Below are positions 7,000 to 15,912 of a stretch of DNA of 33,646 bases, piece after piece. A program made the position numbers and the translations under genes. Where the stretch lies: assembly GCA_002389785.1 (NCBI GenBank), contig DGQS01000235.1, positions 1 through 33,646 of the forward strand, written 5' to 3'. Position 1 is the stretch's first letter. Each line of letters begins with the position of its first letter. The notes under the pieces were generated by a model. That model searched no databases, was not told the DNA's origin, and saw only the letters and a program-made list of their open reading frames with translations. Source of the stretch: Bacteroidetes bacterium UBA4408. Its GTDB lineage: Bacteria; Bacteroidota; Bacteroidia; UBA4408.

Positions 7000-8865
7000 A
7001 TGACGGATATTATTCATTTGTTACCCGATGCTGTAGCTAATCAAATAGCTGCAGGTGAGGTTATACAACGACCTGCTTCAGCAGTTAAGGAATTAATTGA
7101 AAATTCCGTTGATGCAGGAAGTTCCCACATAAAATTACTGCTGAAAGAAGCCGGAAAAGTACTCATTCAAGTGATTGACAATGGTAAAGGAATGAGTGAA
7201 ACCGACGCCCGAATGTGTTTTGAGCGTCACGCTACTTCAAAAATTACGAAGGCTGAAGACTTGTTTGCTATAACAACAAAAGGATTTAGAGGTGAAGCCC
7301 TTGCTTCAATAGCGGCCATTGCACAGGTAGAACTTAAAACGCGTAGAGCGGAAGATGAAATTGGTACACAGATTACTATCGAAGGCTGCACTGTTCAATC
7401 GCAAGAAGCTTGCAGTACTTCAGTTGGAACTTCCATAGCGATTAAGAATTTATTTTTTAATGTTCCTGCGAGGCGTAATTTTTTGAAATCAAATCCGGTT
7501 GAGACTTCGCATATTATAGATGAATTTCAGCGAGTTGCCTTAGCACATCCCGAAATCGAATTTTCATTTAATCACAATGGAGCCGATCTTTTTATTTTAC
7601 CAAAAAGTAATTTGCGACAGCGTATTGTTTCATTATTCGGAAACAATTATAATCAACGATTGGTTCCGGTTGAGGAAAAAACTTTTATTGTAAAAATCTC
7701 CGGATTTATTGGCAAACCTGAGTTTGCAAAAAAAACGCGGGGAGAACAATTCTTTTTTGTGAATAATCGTTTTATTCGAAATGCTTATTTACACCATGCA
7801 GTTCAAAATGCTTACGAACAATTGTTGCCACGAGAATCGCATCCAAGTTATTTTTTGTTTTTAGAAGTTGCGCCTAATTCCATTGATATAAACATTCATC
7901 CAACCAAAACTGAAATTAAGTTTGAAGATGAAAAAGCAATTTATGCGATACTTCGTTCGAGCATTAAAAAATCCTTAGGGCAACACAACCTCACCCCTAC
8001 GATTGATTTTGAGCAAGAAGCGAGTATTTCATTGGATGGACCACCAAAAGATCGCATAATTGAAGCACCTAAAATAAGAGTCAACCCAGAATACAATCCT
8101 TTTAAAACGCAAACAACGTTCGAGTCATCACGTGCTTTTAATGGTCCATCGTTATTGCAACGTGCGAATTTACAAAATTGGGAAAAGTTGTATGAAGGAC
8201 ATCAGGGGTCAAACGAAAAGCAGCAATTTTCCGGTATTGAACCAACTTTAACGCAAGAAATAATTAATCCAAAATGGGAAAATGATTTTTCAGAAGTTTC
8301 AAAAAGTTTGACCTACCAGTTGCATGGAAGGTATATATTATCGCACATTAAAACCGGTTTTATTATTATCGATCAGCAAAGTGCGCATGAACGCATTTTA
8401 TATGAAAAATTTGTAACTAATTTAACCCATCACAAAGCAGGCTCACAACAGCTGCTTTTTCCTGAAACAGTTGAATTTAATGCTGCCGATACCAGTTTAA
8501 TGCAGCTCCTTCTACCTTCATTAAATGATTTGGGATTTGCCTTGGAAGAATTTGGCAAAAACACGTTTGTTGTGCACGGTAAACCTTCCTTATTATCGGA
8601 TGCTGACAGTAAAAAACAATTGGAAAATATTTTAGAAGAATTTAAAAAAAATCAATCCGAGTTAAAATTACATACTACCGAAAACTTGGCTCGTTCAATG
8701 GCTTTTTATAGTGCAATAAAAGCAGGAAAAATATTATCGAATGAAGAAATGAAAGGTATAATTGATGAGCTTTTTGCTTGCGAACAACCCTATGCCTCTC
8801 CATCTGGAAAACCAACATTAACAACTTTTTCACTCGAGGACTTAGAAAAGAGGTTTAAAAAATAA
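7000..8865 (+). CDS. mutL: DNA mismatch repair protein MutL
   Basis: GHKL ATPase that couples MutS mismatch recognition to strand processing. Residues 1-330 hold the ATPase: NQIAAGEVIQRPASAVKEL (motif I), VIDNGKGM (motif II), TKGFRGEALASI (motif III), and the transducer domain ending NIHPTKTEIKF. A variable linker (~340-430) is followed by the C-terminal dimerisation domain. Total length of 621 is normal. In the C-terminal endonuclease site, the DQHA(x2)E(x4)E motif reads DQQSAHERILYE at residue 458: the acidic residues are kept and His is lost. The usual Cys/His of the CPHGRP motif is replaced by SPSGKP at ~600-605. Nicking activity is therefore uncertain; this may be normal for the lineage. 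Two rhomboid genes follow closely. Confidence 0.95.
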   Translation: MTDIIHLLPDAVANQIAAGEVIQRPASAVKELIENSVDAGSSHIKLLLKEAGKVLIQVIDNGKGMSETDARMCFERHATSKITKAEDLFAITTKGFRGEALASIAAIAQVELKTRRAEDEIGTQITIEGCTVQSQEACSTSVGTSIAIKNLFFNVPARRNFLKSNPVETSHIIDEFQRVALAHPEIEFSFNHNGADLFILPKSNLRQRIVSLFGNNYNQRLVPVEEKTFIVKISGFIGKPEFAKKTRGEQFFFVNNRFIRNAYLHHAVQNAYEQLLPRESHPSYFLFLEVAPNSIDINIHPTKTEIKFEDEKAIYAILRSSIKKSLGQHNLTPTIDFEQEASISLDGPPKDRIIEAPKIRVNPEYNPFKTQTTFESSRAFNGPSLLQRANLQNWEKLYEGHQGSNEKQQFSGIEPTLTQEIINPKWENDFSEVSKSLTYQLHGRYILSHIKTGFIIIDQQSAHERILYEKFVTNLTHHKAGSQQLLFPETVEFNAADTSLMQLLLPSLNDLGFALEEFGKNTFVVHGKPSLLSDADSKKQLENILEEFKKNQSELKLHTTENLARSMAFYSAIKAGKILSNEEMKGIIDELFACEQPYASPSGKPTLTTFSLEDLEKRFKK

Positions 8866-8902
8866 AAGAAAAATATTTTCTTAAAAAACACCACACATAA
8901 CT

Positions 8903-9748
8903 ATGAGTTACGACAATTACCGACCCTCCAGTTTTAAGTTGCTTCCGGATGTGGTAAAAAATTTATTAATTATAAACGGATTGCTTTTTTTAGCCACTTA
9001 TGCATTTGATTTAAGATTTCATTTTGACCTTACCGATTATCTTGGACTGCATTATTTTGAAGCTGAAAAATTTCGCCCATGGCAATTCATTACTTACATG
9101 TTTATGCACGGTGGATTCACTCACATTGCTCTTAACATGTTTGCTTTATGGATGTTTGGAAGCAGCATGGAAAATATTTGGGGACCAAAACGCTTTTTAA
9201 CATTTTACATATTTACCGGATTAGGTGCAGCACTTACGCATTACCTTGTGGTTTACTATCAATTAAAACCGGTTTTGGATGCTATATCATCGTATATCGA
9301 ACACCCAAGTGCAATTGCATTTAAAGCATTTTTAGACAATCCGAATTTGTTTAGTTTAGGTATCGAAAATGTGCAATACAATTTTCATGAATTTGTTGGA
9401 AAGTATAATGAATTATTAGTCACTGATGCAGGGGCTGCTCAGCAATTATCCATTGATTTTATGCAGCAATATAAAGCTGATTTTTTAAATGCACCGGTTG
9501 TTGTAGGAGCATCCGGGGCGGTGTTTGGCTTATTGTTGGCTTTTGGAATGACTTTTCCCAACAACATTATTTACGTTTATTTTGCGATTCCGATGAAAGC
9601 AAAATACTTTGTTATGTTGTACGGAGCAATTGAACTTTACAGTGGTATTTCTAAAAGTAGTGATAATGTGGCGCATTTTGCACATTTAGGAGGCATGCTG
9701 TTTGGAATATTGATGATACTTTATTGGAGAAAAAAATACCGCTTCTGA
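8903..9748 (+). CDS. Rhomboid-family intramembrane serine protease (first of a pair)
   Basis: A polytopic inner-membrane protease of 281 residues. The canonical rhomboid layout is visible: FITYMFMHGGFTHIALNMFALW (TM2 with the HxxxN-type motif), the catalytic GASGAVFG with Ser204, and AHFAHLGGM with His261 of the Ser-His dyad. Both catalytic residues are intact. A roughly 60-residue extramembrane insertion (~125-195, containing IEHPSAIAFKAFLDNP) separates the early helices from the GASG helix and is not part of the core fold. The gene starts 37 bases after mutL and ends 3 bases before a second rhomboid gene, so the pair is co-translated. Substrates are unknown. Confidence 0.88.
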   Translation: MSYDNYRPSSFKLLPDVVKNLLIINGLLFLATYAFDLRFHFDLTDYLGLHYFEAEKFRPWQFITYMFMHGGFTHIALNMFALWMFGSSMENIWGPKRFLTFYIFTGLGAALTHYLVVYYQLKPVLDAISSYIEHPSAIAFKAFLDNPNLFSLGIENVQYNFHEFVGKYNELLVTDAGAAQQLSIDFMQQYKADFLNAPVVVGASGAVFGLLLAFGMTFPNNIIYVYFAIPMKAKYFVMLYGAIELYSGISKSSDNVAHFAHLGGMLFGILMILYWRKKYRF

Positions 9749-9751
9749 TTT

Positions 9752-10651
9752 ATGAATACTTCCTTACTCGCAGATATTAAAAAAGCTTTTAAACATGGTA
9801 ACGCACTTACTAGAATTGTGCTTGTAAACTGTGCAGTTTTTTTACTTGTAAACTTAAGTAATCTGCTATTTTTTTTATTTGCAGCCGACGCTTCAACCCA
9901 TCTAAATTTAATTAAATGGCTTGCCGTTCCGGCCGATTTGAATGTATTGCTGTTTCATAAACCATGGACGTTGCTCACCTATATGTTTTTACACGAAGGT
10001 TTTTTTCACATTCTTTCAAACATGATAATGTTGTATTTTGGAGGGCAATTATTTATTGAATACCTGGGTGAGAAAAAATTTACAAGTACCTATTTTTTAG
10101 GCGGTATAGCCGGTGCGGTGTTGTACATACTGGTGTTTAATATTTTTCCTGTTTTCAGCACTCGTATTGGTAATTCAATAGCCTTGGGTGCTTCAGCTTC
10201 AGTATTGGCTGTGTTTGTTGCGGTTGCCACTTATCTACCAAATTTTACAGTAAATCTGCTTTTACTTGGTACGGTTCGATTAAAATTTATAGCCCTCTTT
10301 TTAGTGATGTTGGATTTGATAAGTATTGATAAAGGCAATCCGGGTGGCCATATTGCTCACTTAGGAGGCGCTATGTATGGTTATTTTGCAATGACCCAAT
10401 TGCGAAAAGGCAGAGACATTGCTTCTCCATTTGATACACTCGTACAGAAAATGAAACTTCTATTTAGTACGAAATCACAAACAAAGCTGAAAGTTGCTCA
10501 TAAGAAGGCTAAGAGCGATGAAGCCTATCGCGCCGCCAAAAAATCAAAACAGGAAGCCATTGATTTAATATTGGATAAAATTTCGAAATCGGGTTATGAA
10601 AGTTTGACCGCTCAAGAAAAGGAAGAATTATTTAAAATGAGCAAAGACTAA
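9752..10651 (+). CDS. Rhomboid-family intramembrane protease with charged cytosolic tail
   Basis: 299 residues. LLTYMFLHEGFFHILSNMIM is the rhomboid TM2 signature. The active-site turn is GASASVLA with Ser148 (GASA in place of GASG), and GGHIAHLGGA supplies His203, so the catalytic dyad is present. After the last helix, residues ~215-299 form a Lys/Glu-rich soluble tail ending ILDKISKSGYESLTAQEKEE, a short conserved C-terminal segment that I associate with Bacteroidota rhomboids (DUF6576-like). It begins 3 bases after the previous rhomboid gene, suggesting paired expression and possibly heteromeric or complementary function. The 82 bases after it contain no obvious terminator. Confidence 0.87.
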   Translation: MNTSLLADIKKAFKHGNALTRIVLVNCAVFLLVNLSNLLFFLFAADASTHLNLIKWLAVPADLNVLLFHKPWTLLTYMFLHEGFFHILSNMIMLYFGGQLFIEYLGEKKFTSTYFLGGIAGAVLYILVFNIFPVFSTRIGNSIALGASASVLAVFVAVATYLPNFTVNLLLLGTVRLKFIALFLVMLDLISIDKGNPGGHIAHLGGAMYGYFAMTQLRKGRDIASPFDTLVQKMKLLFSTKSQTKLKVAHKKAKSDEAYRAAKKSKQEAIDLILDKISKSGYESLTAQEKEELFKMSKD

Positions 10652-10733
10652 CCAGCTACTACGAAACAACTATTACAGTGGATTGCACATACAATAACAT
10701 ATTAAAGCATCGAAGAAAAACAAAATAACCACC

Positions 10734-11846
10734 ATGAAAAAACTAGGACGATTTCATACATTATTTTTGGTATTGAATATCCTATTTACAGTATTTCTGC
10801 TGTTCTCATACTTGGGGGCGGTGGTTAGTCCTCAAAAGTTTTGGCCCTTCGCCTTTTTCGCCTTAATTTATCCCTATTTAGTAATTGTGCATATTGCATT
10901 TCTTATCTTTTGGTTAACACAATTTCGCAAACTCTTTTTGCTTTCGTTAATTAGTATTTTAGTTGGTTGGAGTAATCTTGGAAAGCTGTTTCAATTTTCC
11001 TCAAGCCAAACCTTTGCTTCTGCTGCAAAACAAAACTTAAAAGTGATGAGCTTTAATGTGCGTGTTTTTGATTTGTACAATTGGAAACACAACAGTGAAA
11101 CTCGCAGCAAAATTCTTGAGTTCATTAAAAATGAAAATCCGGATATTGTAAATTTTCAAGAGTTTTTTACCGACGAAGGGAAAACATTTTTACATCAGGA
11201 CAGTCTTAAAAAAATACTGAATTTGCCCTATGCTACTATCGTATATACTGCCAATTTGCACAAAAACGAACATTGGGGAATTGCTACCTATAGTCGCTTT
11301 CCAATAGTGGAAGGAAAGCGGGTTAACTTTTCGAAAAAATCAAATAATGCTTGCATTTATTCAGATATAAATACCGGTAAAAAAATTGTTCGAGTGTATA
11401 ACATGCATTTACAATCGTTGCATTTTAAAAAACAAGAATATAAAATATTAGATGAACTTAAGAACAACGATGATGTTGATGTCGATAAAGAAGAACTCAA
11501 TGCCTCTCGATTAATATTGGCTCGCTTAAAAAGAGCCTTTGTAAAACGAGCAGCACAAGCCGATTCTGTTGCTTCACATATTGCACACTCACCACACCAA
11601 GTAATTGTTTGCGGTGATTTTAACGATTCTCCTTTTTCATATGCCTACCACACTATTTCAAGCGGTTTACGTGACGCTTTTGTTGAATCGGGGAATGGAT
11701 TTGGTCCAACCTACAATGGGAACCTTCCTCCCCTACGCATTGATTTTATACTTCATTCAAAAGAATTGAATTCCTATAATTTCAAAACTTCAAAAGTTGA
11801 TTTAAGCGATCACTTTCCTGTTAGCTGTACAATTAAACTTAATTAG
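10734..11846 (+). CDS. Membrane-anchored endonuclease/exonuclease/phosphatase family protein
   Basis: 370 residues. Residues ~1-105 hold three hydrophobic helices (HTLFLVLNILFTVFLLF; FFALIYPYLVIVHIAFLIFW; LFLLSLISILVGW) that anchor the protein. From ~112 the EEP (DNase I-like) fold follows: LKVMSFNVRVF, NPDIVNFQEFF (metal-binding Glu), HWGIATYSRFPI, VRVYNMHLQSL, VIVCGDFNDSP (catalytic Asp/Asn), and the final SDHFPVSCTI His. All catalytic positions are present. In this family substrates range from DNA to phospholipids and inositol phosphates; a membrane-tethered domain suggests a non-nucleic substrate, but that is inference. It lies 82 bases after the rhomboid pair, same strand. Confidence 0.87.
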   Translation: MKKLGRFHTLFLVLNILFTVFLLFSYLGAVVSPQKFWPFAFFALIYPYLVIVHIAFLIFWLTQFRKLFLLSLISILVGWSNLGKLFQFSSSQTFASAAKQNLKVMSFNVRVFDLYNWKHNSETRSKILEFIKNENPDIVNFQEFFTDEGKTFLHQDSLKKILNLPYATIVYTANLHKNEHWGIATYSRFPIVEGKRVNFSKKSNNACIYSDINTGKKIVRVYNMHLQSLHFKKQEYKILDELKNNDDVDVDKEELNASRLILARLKRAFVKRAAQADSVASHIAHSPHQVIVCGDFNDSPFSYAYHTISSGLRDAFVESGNGFGPTYNGNLPPLRIDFILHSKELNSYNFKTSKVDLSDHFPVSCTIKLN

Positions 11847-12084
11847 TGTTGAAGAGCCTTATCAATTAATAAAGTAGAAAGTATCAAAGGTTGACTTTAT
11901 GAAGGATTTAACAATCTTGCTTTTATATCCTTTAGCACAAGTAGAATTTGTAAGTCATCGATTTTTAAATTTATCCAGTTTAAAATCAAAATTTCAAAGT
12001 GTAGTTTTTCCATCTTAAAAGATGAATAATTAGCTGTTTCAACAACTTACACCTAAATCAAATTTATATTTTTGGCGTTTGAAT
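11847..12084. other. Intergenic region upstream of the PagL-like gene
   Basis: About 240 AT-rich bases with no supportable gene. It ends in a TATTTTTG -7 box (12067-12074). A tight CATCTT-AA-AAGATG repeat at 12011-12024 has a two-base loop and no U-run, so it is not called a terminator. Confidence 0.5.
12067..12074 (+). promoter_or_regulatory. Promoter -7 box (TATTTTTG), near-leaderless
   Basis: TATTTTTG matches TAnnTTTG and ends only 10 bases before the ATG at 12085. A start site the usual 5-8 bases downstream would give a leader of very few bases. It also argues against the TTG at 12079 as the start. Confidence 0.45.
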
Positions 12085-13167
12085 ATGAGAAACTTTTTAG
12101 TAGTAGTCGTTAGCTTTTTGAATTTAATAGAAGGATGGGCAAAAACTGAAATGCAAGCAGGTTATCAGCTTTCATTTCGTTATCATTATGGCTTTGTGAT
12201 TGCTCATACTCCTAGCTTGCAACAATTTTCTAGAGCCCATTTTCCGGTGTATGAAATCACCTTCTCAAAACTTACGAATGGAAGCAAAACTTGGCAACGT
12301 GATTATCATTTACCTGAGTTAAATCTTAGTTTTTTAAGTACAAATTTTGGTAATAACAAAACGTTAGGAAATTCGTATGCTTTGTTGCCATCCATTTCAT
12401 TTCCCTATTTGCGAAAAAAATGGATTCATGCCAATTTCAGATTTGGCGCCGGTTTAGCTTATTTAACCAGTCCCTTTGACAGGCTCTCCAATTACAAAAA
12501 CAATGCTATTGGATCGAAATTAAATTCTGCTATTAGTGTTCAGCTTGAAACAAAACATCAACTAACACCTTCTACTCGACTTTACATTGGATTGGCTCTT
12601 AATCACTTTTCAAACGGTGCAACTAAAATTCCGAATTTAGGTGTCAATTTAGCTACCGCAAATATTGCTTTAGCTTATTCATTCGCTCGAAAACCAACGA
12701 TAGTTTTCGACAGCCTTGCAGCTTTTAAAAAACACAATGAATTTTTTGTTTTGCTTTGCGGTGGCTTTAAGGAAATAGCTCCGGCAGGAGGCAACAAATA
12801 TGGTATTGCAAGTGCTTCTTTCAATTTTTCGAGGGTACACAGTCGGCGCGGAAAATGGGGCAGCGGAATTGATCTTTTTTACGATGCTGCAATAAAGGAA
12901 CAATTTAAGCGCGACCAAAGACCTGTTTCTACTTTTGATGTTGCACAGATTGGATTAAATGTTTGTTGGGAAGTTATTTTTGGAAAAGTTTCCTTTCCCT
13001 TGCAAGCAGGTGTATATTTACACAGCAAATACAAAAGCAATGGTTCGGTTTACAATCGTTACGGTATTCGCTATCACTTTTACAAAAGAATGATTGCAAA
13101 CGTATCATTGAAAACACATTACGCAAAAGCCGATTATTTTGAATGGGGATTGGGTTATACCTTTTAA
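12085..13167 (+). CDS. PagL-like acyloxyacyl hydrolase / lipid A deacylase family outer-membrane protein
   Basis: 360 residues from the ATG, with a signal peptide (MRNFLVVVVSFLNLIEGWAK). The body is a string of amphipathic beta-strands, as in an outer-membrane barrel. LYIGLALNHFSNGATKIPNL matches the PagL family active region: His174 and Ser176 correspond to the catalytic His and Ser (H126 and S128 in Pseudomonas PagL). The catalytic Glu, 14 residues after His in PagL, aligns with Asn188 here (IPNLGVNLA). PagL is about 150-170 residues, so this protein has about 180 extra C-terminal residues that may form further strands. Reaction, if active: removal of the 3-O-acyl chain from lipid A. Start: ATG preferred to TTG at 12079 because of the promoter box. 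First gene of a three-gene cluster. Confidence 0.75.
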   Translation: MRNFLVVVVSFLNLIEGWAKTEMQAGYQLSFRYHYGFVIAHTPSLQQFSRAHFPVYEITFSKLTNGSKTWQRDYHLPELNLSFLSTNFGNNKTLGNSYALLPSISFPYLRKKWIHANFRFGAGLAYLTSPFDRLSNYKNNAIGSKLNSAISVQLETKHQLTPSTRLYIGLALNHFSNGATKIPNLGVNLATANIALAYSFARKPTIVFDSLAAFKKHNEFFVLLCGGFKEIAPAGGNKYGIASASFNFSRVHSRRGKWGSGIDLFYDAAIKEQFKRDQRPVSTFDVAQIGLNVCWEVIFGKVSFPLQAGVYLHSKYKSNGSVYNRYGIRYHFYKRMIANVSLKTHYAKADYFEWGLGYTF

Positions 13168-13174
13168 TAAATAC

Positions 13175-13915
13175 ATGAAACAGTCATTAACCGTTTTTAG
13201 TTTAGTTCTCTTTGCAATGCTCTGTTCGTGCAACAAAGAATCTGCTCCCGACTTTATTCAAACAACTGGCGAAATTACTATTGAAGAAAGGACTTTAGAA
13301 AATTTTAATGAATTGGAGGTATTCAACACTATTAATGTTTTAATTGTACCTGATACCGTAAATAAAGTTGTAATTGAAGCCGGTGAGAATTTAATACCGG
13401 ACATTTTAACCACTGTAAAAGAGGGTAAGTTAATTCTTAAAAACAATAATAAATTTAATTTTTTAAGGAGCTACAAAAAAGAAATAAATATTGAAGTTCA
13501 TTGTAAAACTCTTATCCATTTAATTTATAGAGGTGCGGGAAATATACGTTGCAGCAAAAATATAACCGACAGTATTTTCACTCTCGATTGCCATAAGGGA
13601 ACCGGCAGTATTGATTTATTGTTAGACATAACCGAGGGTCACTTTAACATGGCAACCGGACAATTAGATTTAACCTTACATGGCAAAGTTGGAGTTAATT
13701 ACATTTATCAAGTTGGGAATGGTTATACCGATGCTTCTGATTTGAACACAGCTTATACCTTTGTTACCAATAAAGGAACCAACGATTTAATTGTACAGGT
13801 TTCGTACGAACTTTTTGCGCGACTCGATTACCTTGGGAATGTATATTATAAAGGCAATCCAATAAATATTGGGGCTGAGTTAAATGACCAAGGACAACTC
13901 ATTAAAATTGATTAA
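13175..13915 (+). CDS. GIN-domain (DUF2807) lipoprotein
   Basis: 246 residues. The ATG at 13175 gives MKQSLTVFSLVLFAMLCSC followed by NKES, an ideal lipoprotein signal with lipobox LCSC; a longer in-frame extension to 13139 would run into the preceding gene and spoil it. The rest is the DUF2807/GIN beta-helix-like domain: ERTLENFNELEVFNTINVLI opening, VVIEAGENLIP, KLILKNN, then short parallel-strand repeats rich in G, N and D (YRGAGNIRCS, HKGTGSIDLL, GNGYTDASDLN). GIN proteins are thought to be surface or periplasmic proteins with no known enzyme activity. It starts 7 bases after the PagL-like gene and overlaps the next gene by 32 bases, so the three are expected to be translated together. 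Confidence 0.85.
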   Translation: MKQSLTVFSLVLFAMLCSCNKESAPDFIQTTGEITIEERTLENFNELEVFNTINVLIVPDTVNKVVIEAGENLIPDILTTVKEGKLILKNNNKFNFLRSYKKEINIEVHCKTLIHLIYRGAGNIRCSKNITDSIFTLDCHKGTGSIDLLLDITEGHFNMATGQLDLTLHGKVGVNYIYQVGNGYTDASDLNTAYTFVTNKGTNDLIVQVSYELFARLDYLGNVYYKGNPINIGAELNDQGQLIKID

Positions 13916-15755
13916 TATTTTGAGAAGTTTTCTACAACTATTTTACATAGTATTATTTTGGATGTTCTTTTTTTTCATTCAAAAAATACTATTCATCTCC
14001 TATAATTTTGTATTATTTTCAAATATCCCATGGGTTGAAAGCACACCCCTATTCTTTCACGGATTGCGCCTTGATTTAGCAACCGCATGTTATCTATCTA
14101 TTATTTCCTACTTCATTATTCTGATTCAGCTACTAATTAAACACCCGATCATAAAACAAATAGCGACCTATTTTTCGTTTTTTGTGTTGTTGATAGTTCT
14201 GTTGCTATGTTTAGGAAACACCTTACTTTATAAGGAATGGCAGAGTTTATTAAACAAAAGGGCACTATCTTTTTTGCTCTATCCCAAAGAAATAATTGCA
14301 TCCTTAAAATTCAGTTACTTGTTACTGTCACTTTTGCTTATAAGTGCGATGCACTATTTTTTTTTCCAGATTTGGCAGAAGTATTTAATTCAACAAGACC
14401 AAACTCAAAAAACCACCTTGCTTTCAAAGCTAGTGTTTATATTTATTTCACCCATCTTGCTTGGAATAGCAGCGCGTGGCGGATTTCAATTGATTCCAAT
14501 AAACGAAAGTTCAGCTTATTTTTCAACCTCTACTGCGGTAAATCATGCAGCAGTTAATCCGATTTGGTATTTAGGAAATAACATTTGGAGCCAAGTTGAA
14601 AATGATACGAAGTATCAGTATATGCAGCAAAAAATTGCAGAGCAATTGGTAACTAAATTGTTTAAAACCGGCACTGACAGTATTCCTCAAATAATAAACA
14701 CACAACAACCCAATATCATTTTTTTGATACTTGAGAGCCATACCGCCGATGTAATGGCTAGTTTGGGAGGAGAAAAAGGCGTGTGTCCAACCCTCGACAG
14801 TTTAGCATCAGAAGGTTTACTTTTTACACAAATATATGGAAGTGGGATGCGGACCGATCAAGGTTTAGTTAGCATACTTAGTGGATTTCCTGCACAACCC
14901 GATCAGTCCATTATTAAATATACCTCAAAAGTCAGCAAACTGCCATCCCTATACAAAGACCTATCAGCAAAAGGATATCACTCATCCTTTTATTATGGAG
15001 GCGAAATAGAGTTTGCCAACATTGGGGCATACCTTCGTCAGGCAGGTATTGAAAAAATTAGCGATATAGAAGACTATTCAACCGAACAACTTAATAGCAA
15101 ATGGGGAGCGCACGATGAATTTGTATTGAGCAAACAACTAAGTGATTTATCGCATGAGCAGCAACCATTTTTTTCGGTAGTATTAACTTTAACCAATCAC
15201 GAACCTTTTGAAGTTCCCAACCATCCCAAATTCGAAGCAAAAGATGAAGCCAATCGCTTTAGAAATACCGCAGCTTACACCGATAAATGTTTGAAAAATT
15301 ATTTCCAAAATGCTGCTAAACAAAATTGGTATAACAACACACTTTTTGTTTTAGTTGCCGATCATGGTCACCGTCTTCCCCAAAACAATGACATGAATCT
15401 GGCTAAAGCCAAACATATTCCATTATTGTTTTTTGGAAATGCACTTAAATCTAATTATGTGGGATATCGCTGTACAAAAATTGGTAATCAAAACGATTTA
15501 GCTGCAACACTTCTTTGTCAGTTAAACTTAACTAGCGATCGATATGTTTGGAGCAAAAATTTATTAAATTCAGGTACAAATGATTTCGCCTATTACAGCA
15601 ACGAAACTGTATTGGGATGGATTAGCAAAAGTGATAGTATTGCTTACTCTTATGTAGAGAAAAAAAATATCGCCAACAACCGATTTTCAAAAATTAATGA
15701 GTTAAACGCCAAAGCATATTTGCAACAGGTTTATGCTGCTTTTAATAGTTTTTAG
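13884..15755 (+). CDS. LTA synthase family / alkaline-phosphatase-superfamily membrane transferase
   Basis: 623 residues. About five transmembrane helices occupy residues ~10-205, followed by a periplasmic sulfatase/LtaS-type domain (~275-560). NIIFLILESHTADVM carries a metal-ligand Glu. SGMRTDQGLVSILSG contains the nucleophile Thr324. HEPFEVP follows, then LVADHGHRLP with Asp493 and His494 as metal ligands. All expected catalytic residues are present. In Gram-negative bacteria such proteins transfer phosphoglycerol or phosphoethanolamine to glycans or lipids, or act as phosphodiesterases; the group transferred here is unknown. It overlaps the GIN lipoprotein gene by 32 bases in another frame, indicating translational coupling, and shares the cluster with a lipid A deacylase-like gene. 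Confidence 0.85.
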   Translation: MTKDNSLKLINILRSFLQLFYIVLFWMFFFFIQKILFISYNFVLFSNIPWVESTPLFFHGLRLDLATACYLSIISYFIILIQLLIKHPIIKQIATYFSFFVLLIVLLLCLGNTLLYKEWQSLLNKRALSFLLYPKEIIASLKFSYLLLSLLLISAMHYFFFQIWQKYLIQQDQTQKTTLLSKLVFIFISPILLGIAARGGFQLIPINESSAYFSTSTAVNHAAVNPIWYLGNNIWSQVENDTKYQYMQQKIAEQLVTKLFKTGTDSIPQIINTQQPNIIFLILESHTADVMASLGGEKGVCPTLDSLASEGLLFTQIYGSGMRTDQGLVSILSGFPAQPDQSIIKYTSKVSKLPSLYKDLSAKGYHSSFYYGGEIEFANIGAYLRQAGIEKISDIEDYSTEQLNSKWGAHDEFVLSKQLSDLSHEQQPFFSVVLTLTNHEPFEVPNHPKFEAKDEANRFRNTAAYTDKCLKNYFQNAAKQNWYNNTLFVLVADHGHRLPQNNDMNLAKAKHIPLLFFGNALKSNYVGYRCTKIGNQNDLAATLLCQLNLTSDRYVWSKNLLNSGTNDFAYYSNETVLGWISKSDSIAYSYVEKKNIANNRFSKINELNAKAYLQQVYAAFNSF

Positions 15756-15912
15756 TTTATTATTTAGCTATAAAACGAAACAGCACTAAATAAGAGGTTG
15801 AATTATTAATTTTAGTAAATGTATTTTAAAAAGGCTGGTTGTTTTATTGAAGATTATTTATTCAAATTTGATAAGTTTGTACTGTACCATTTTTATTTTG
15901 CTCTTATTGTTT

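Noticed and set aside
8866..8882. A 7-bp AT-only inverted repeat after mutL
   Set aside because: Pure AT stem with a 3-base loop and no U-run on the coding strand; the rhomboid gene follows 20 bases later, so a terminator is unlikely.
12011..12024. CATCTT-AA-AAGATG repeat upstream of the PagL-like gene
   Set aside because: The two-base loop cannot form a stable hairpin, and there is no U-run.
13139..13174. Longer start for the GIN lipoprotein
   Set aside because: It would run inside the PagL-like gene and put 12 residues in front of an ideal lipoprotein signal.
15847..15912. TTG start for the small lipoprotein
   Set aside because: It adds a second hydrophobic stretch ahead of a complete lipoprotein signal starting at the ATG at 15913.
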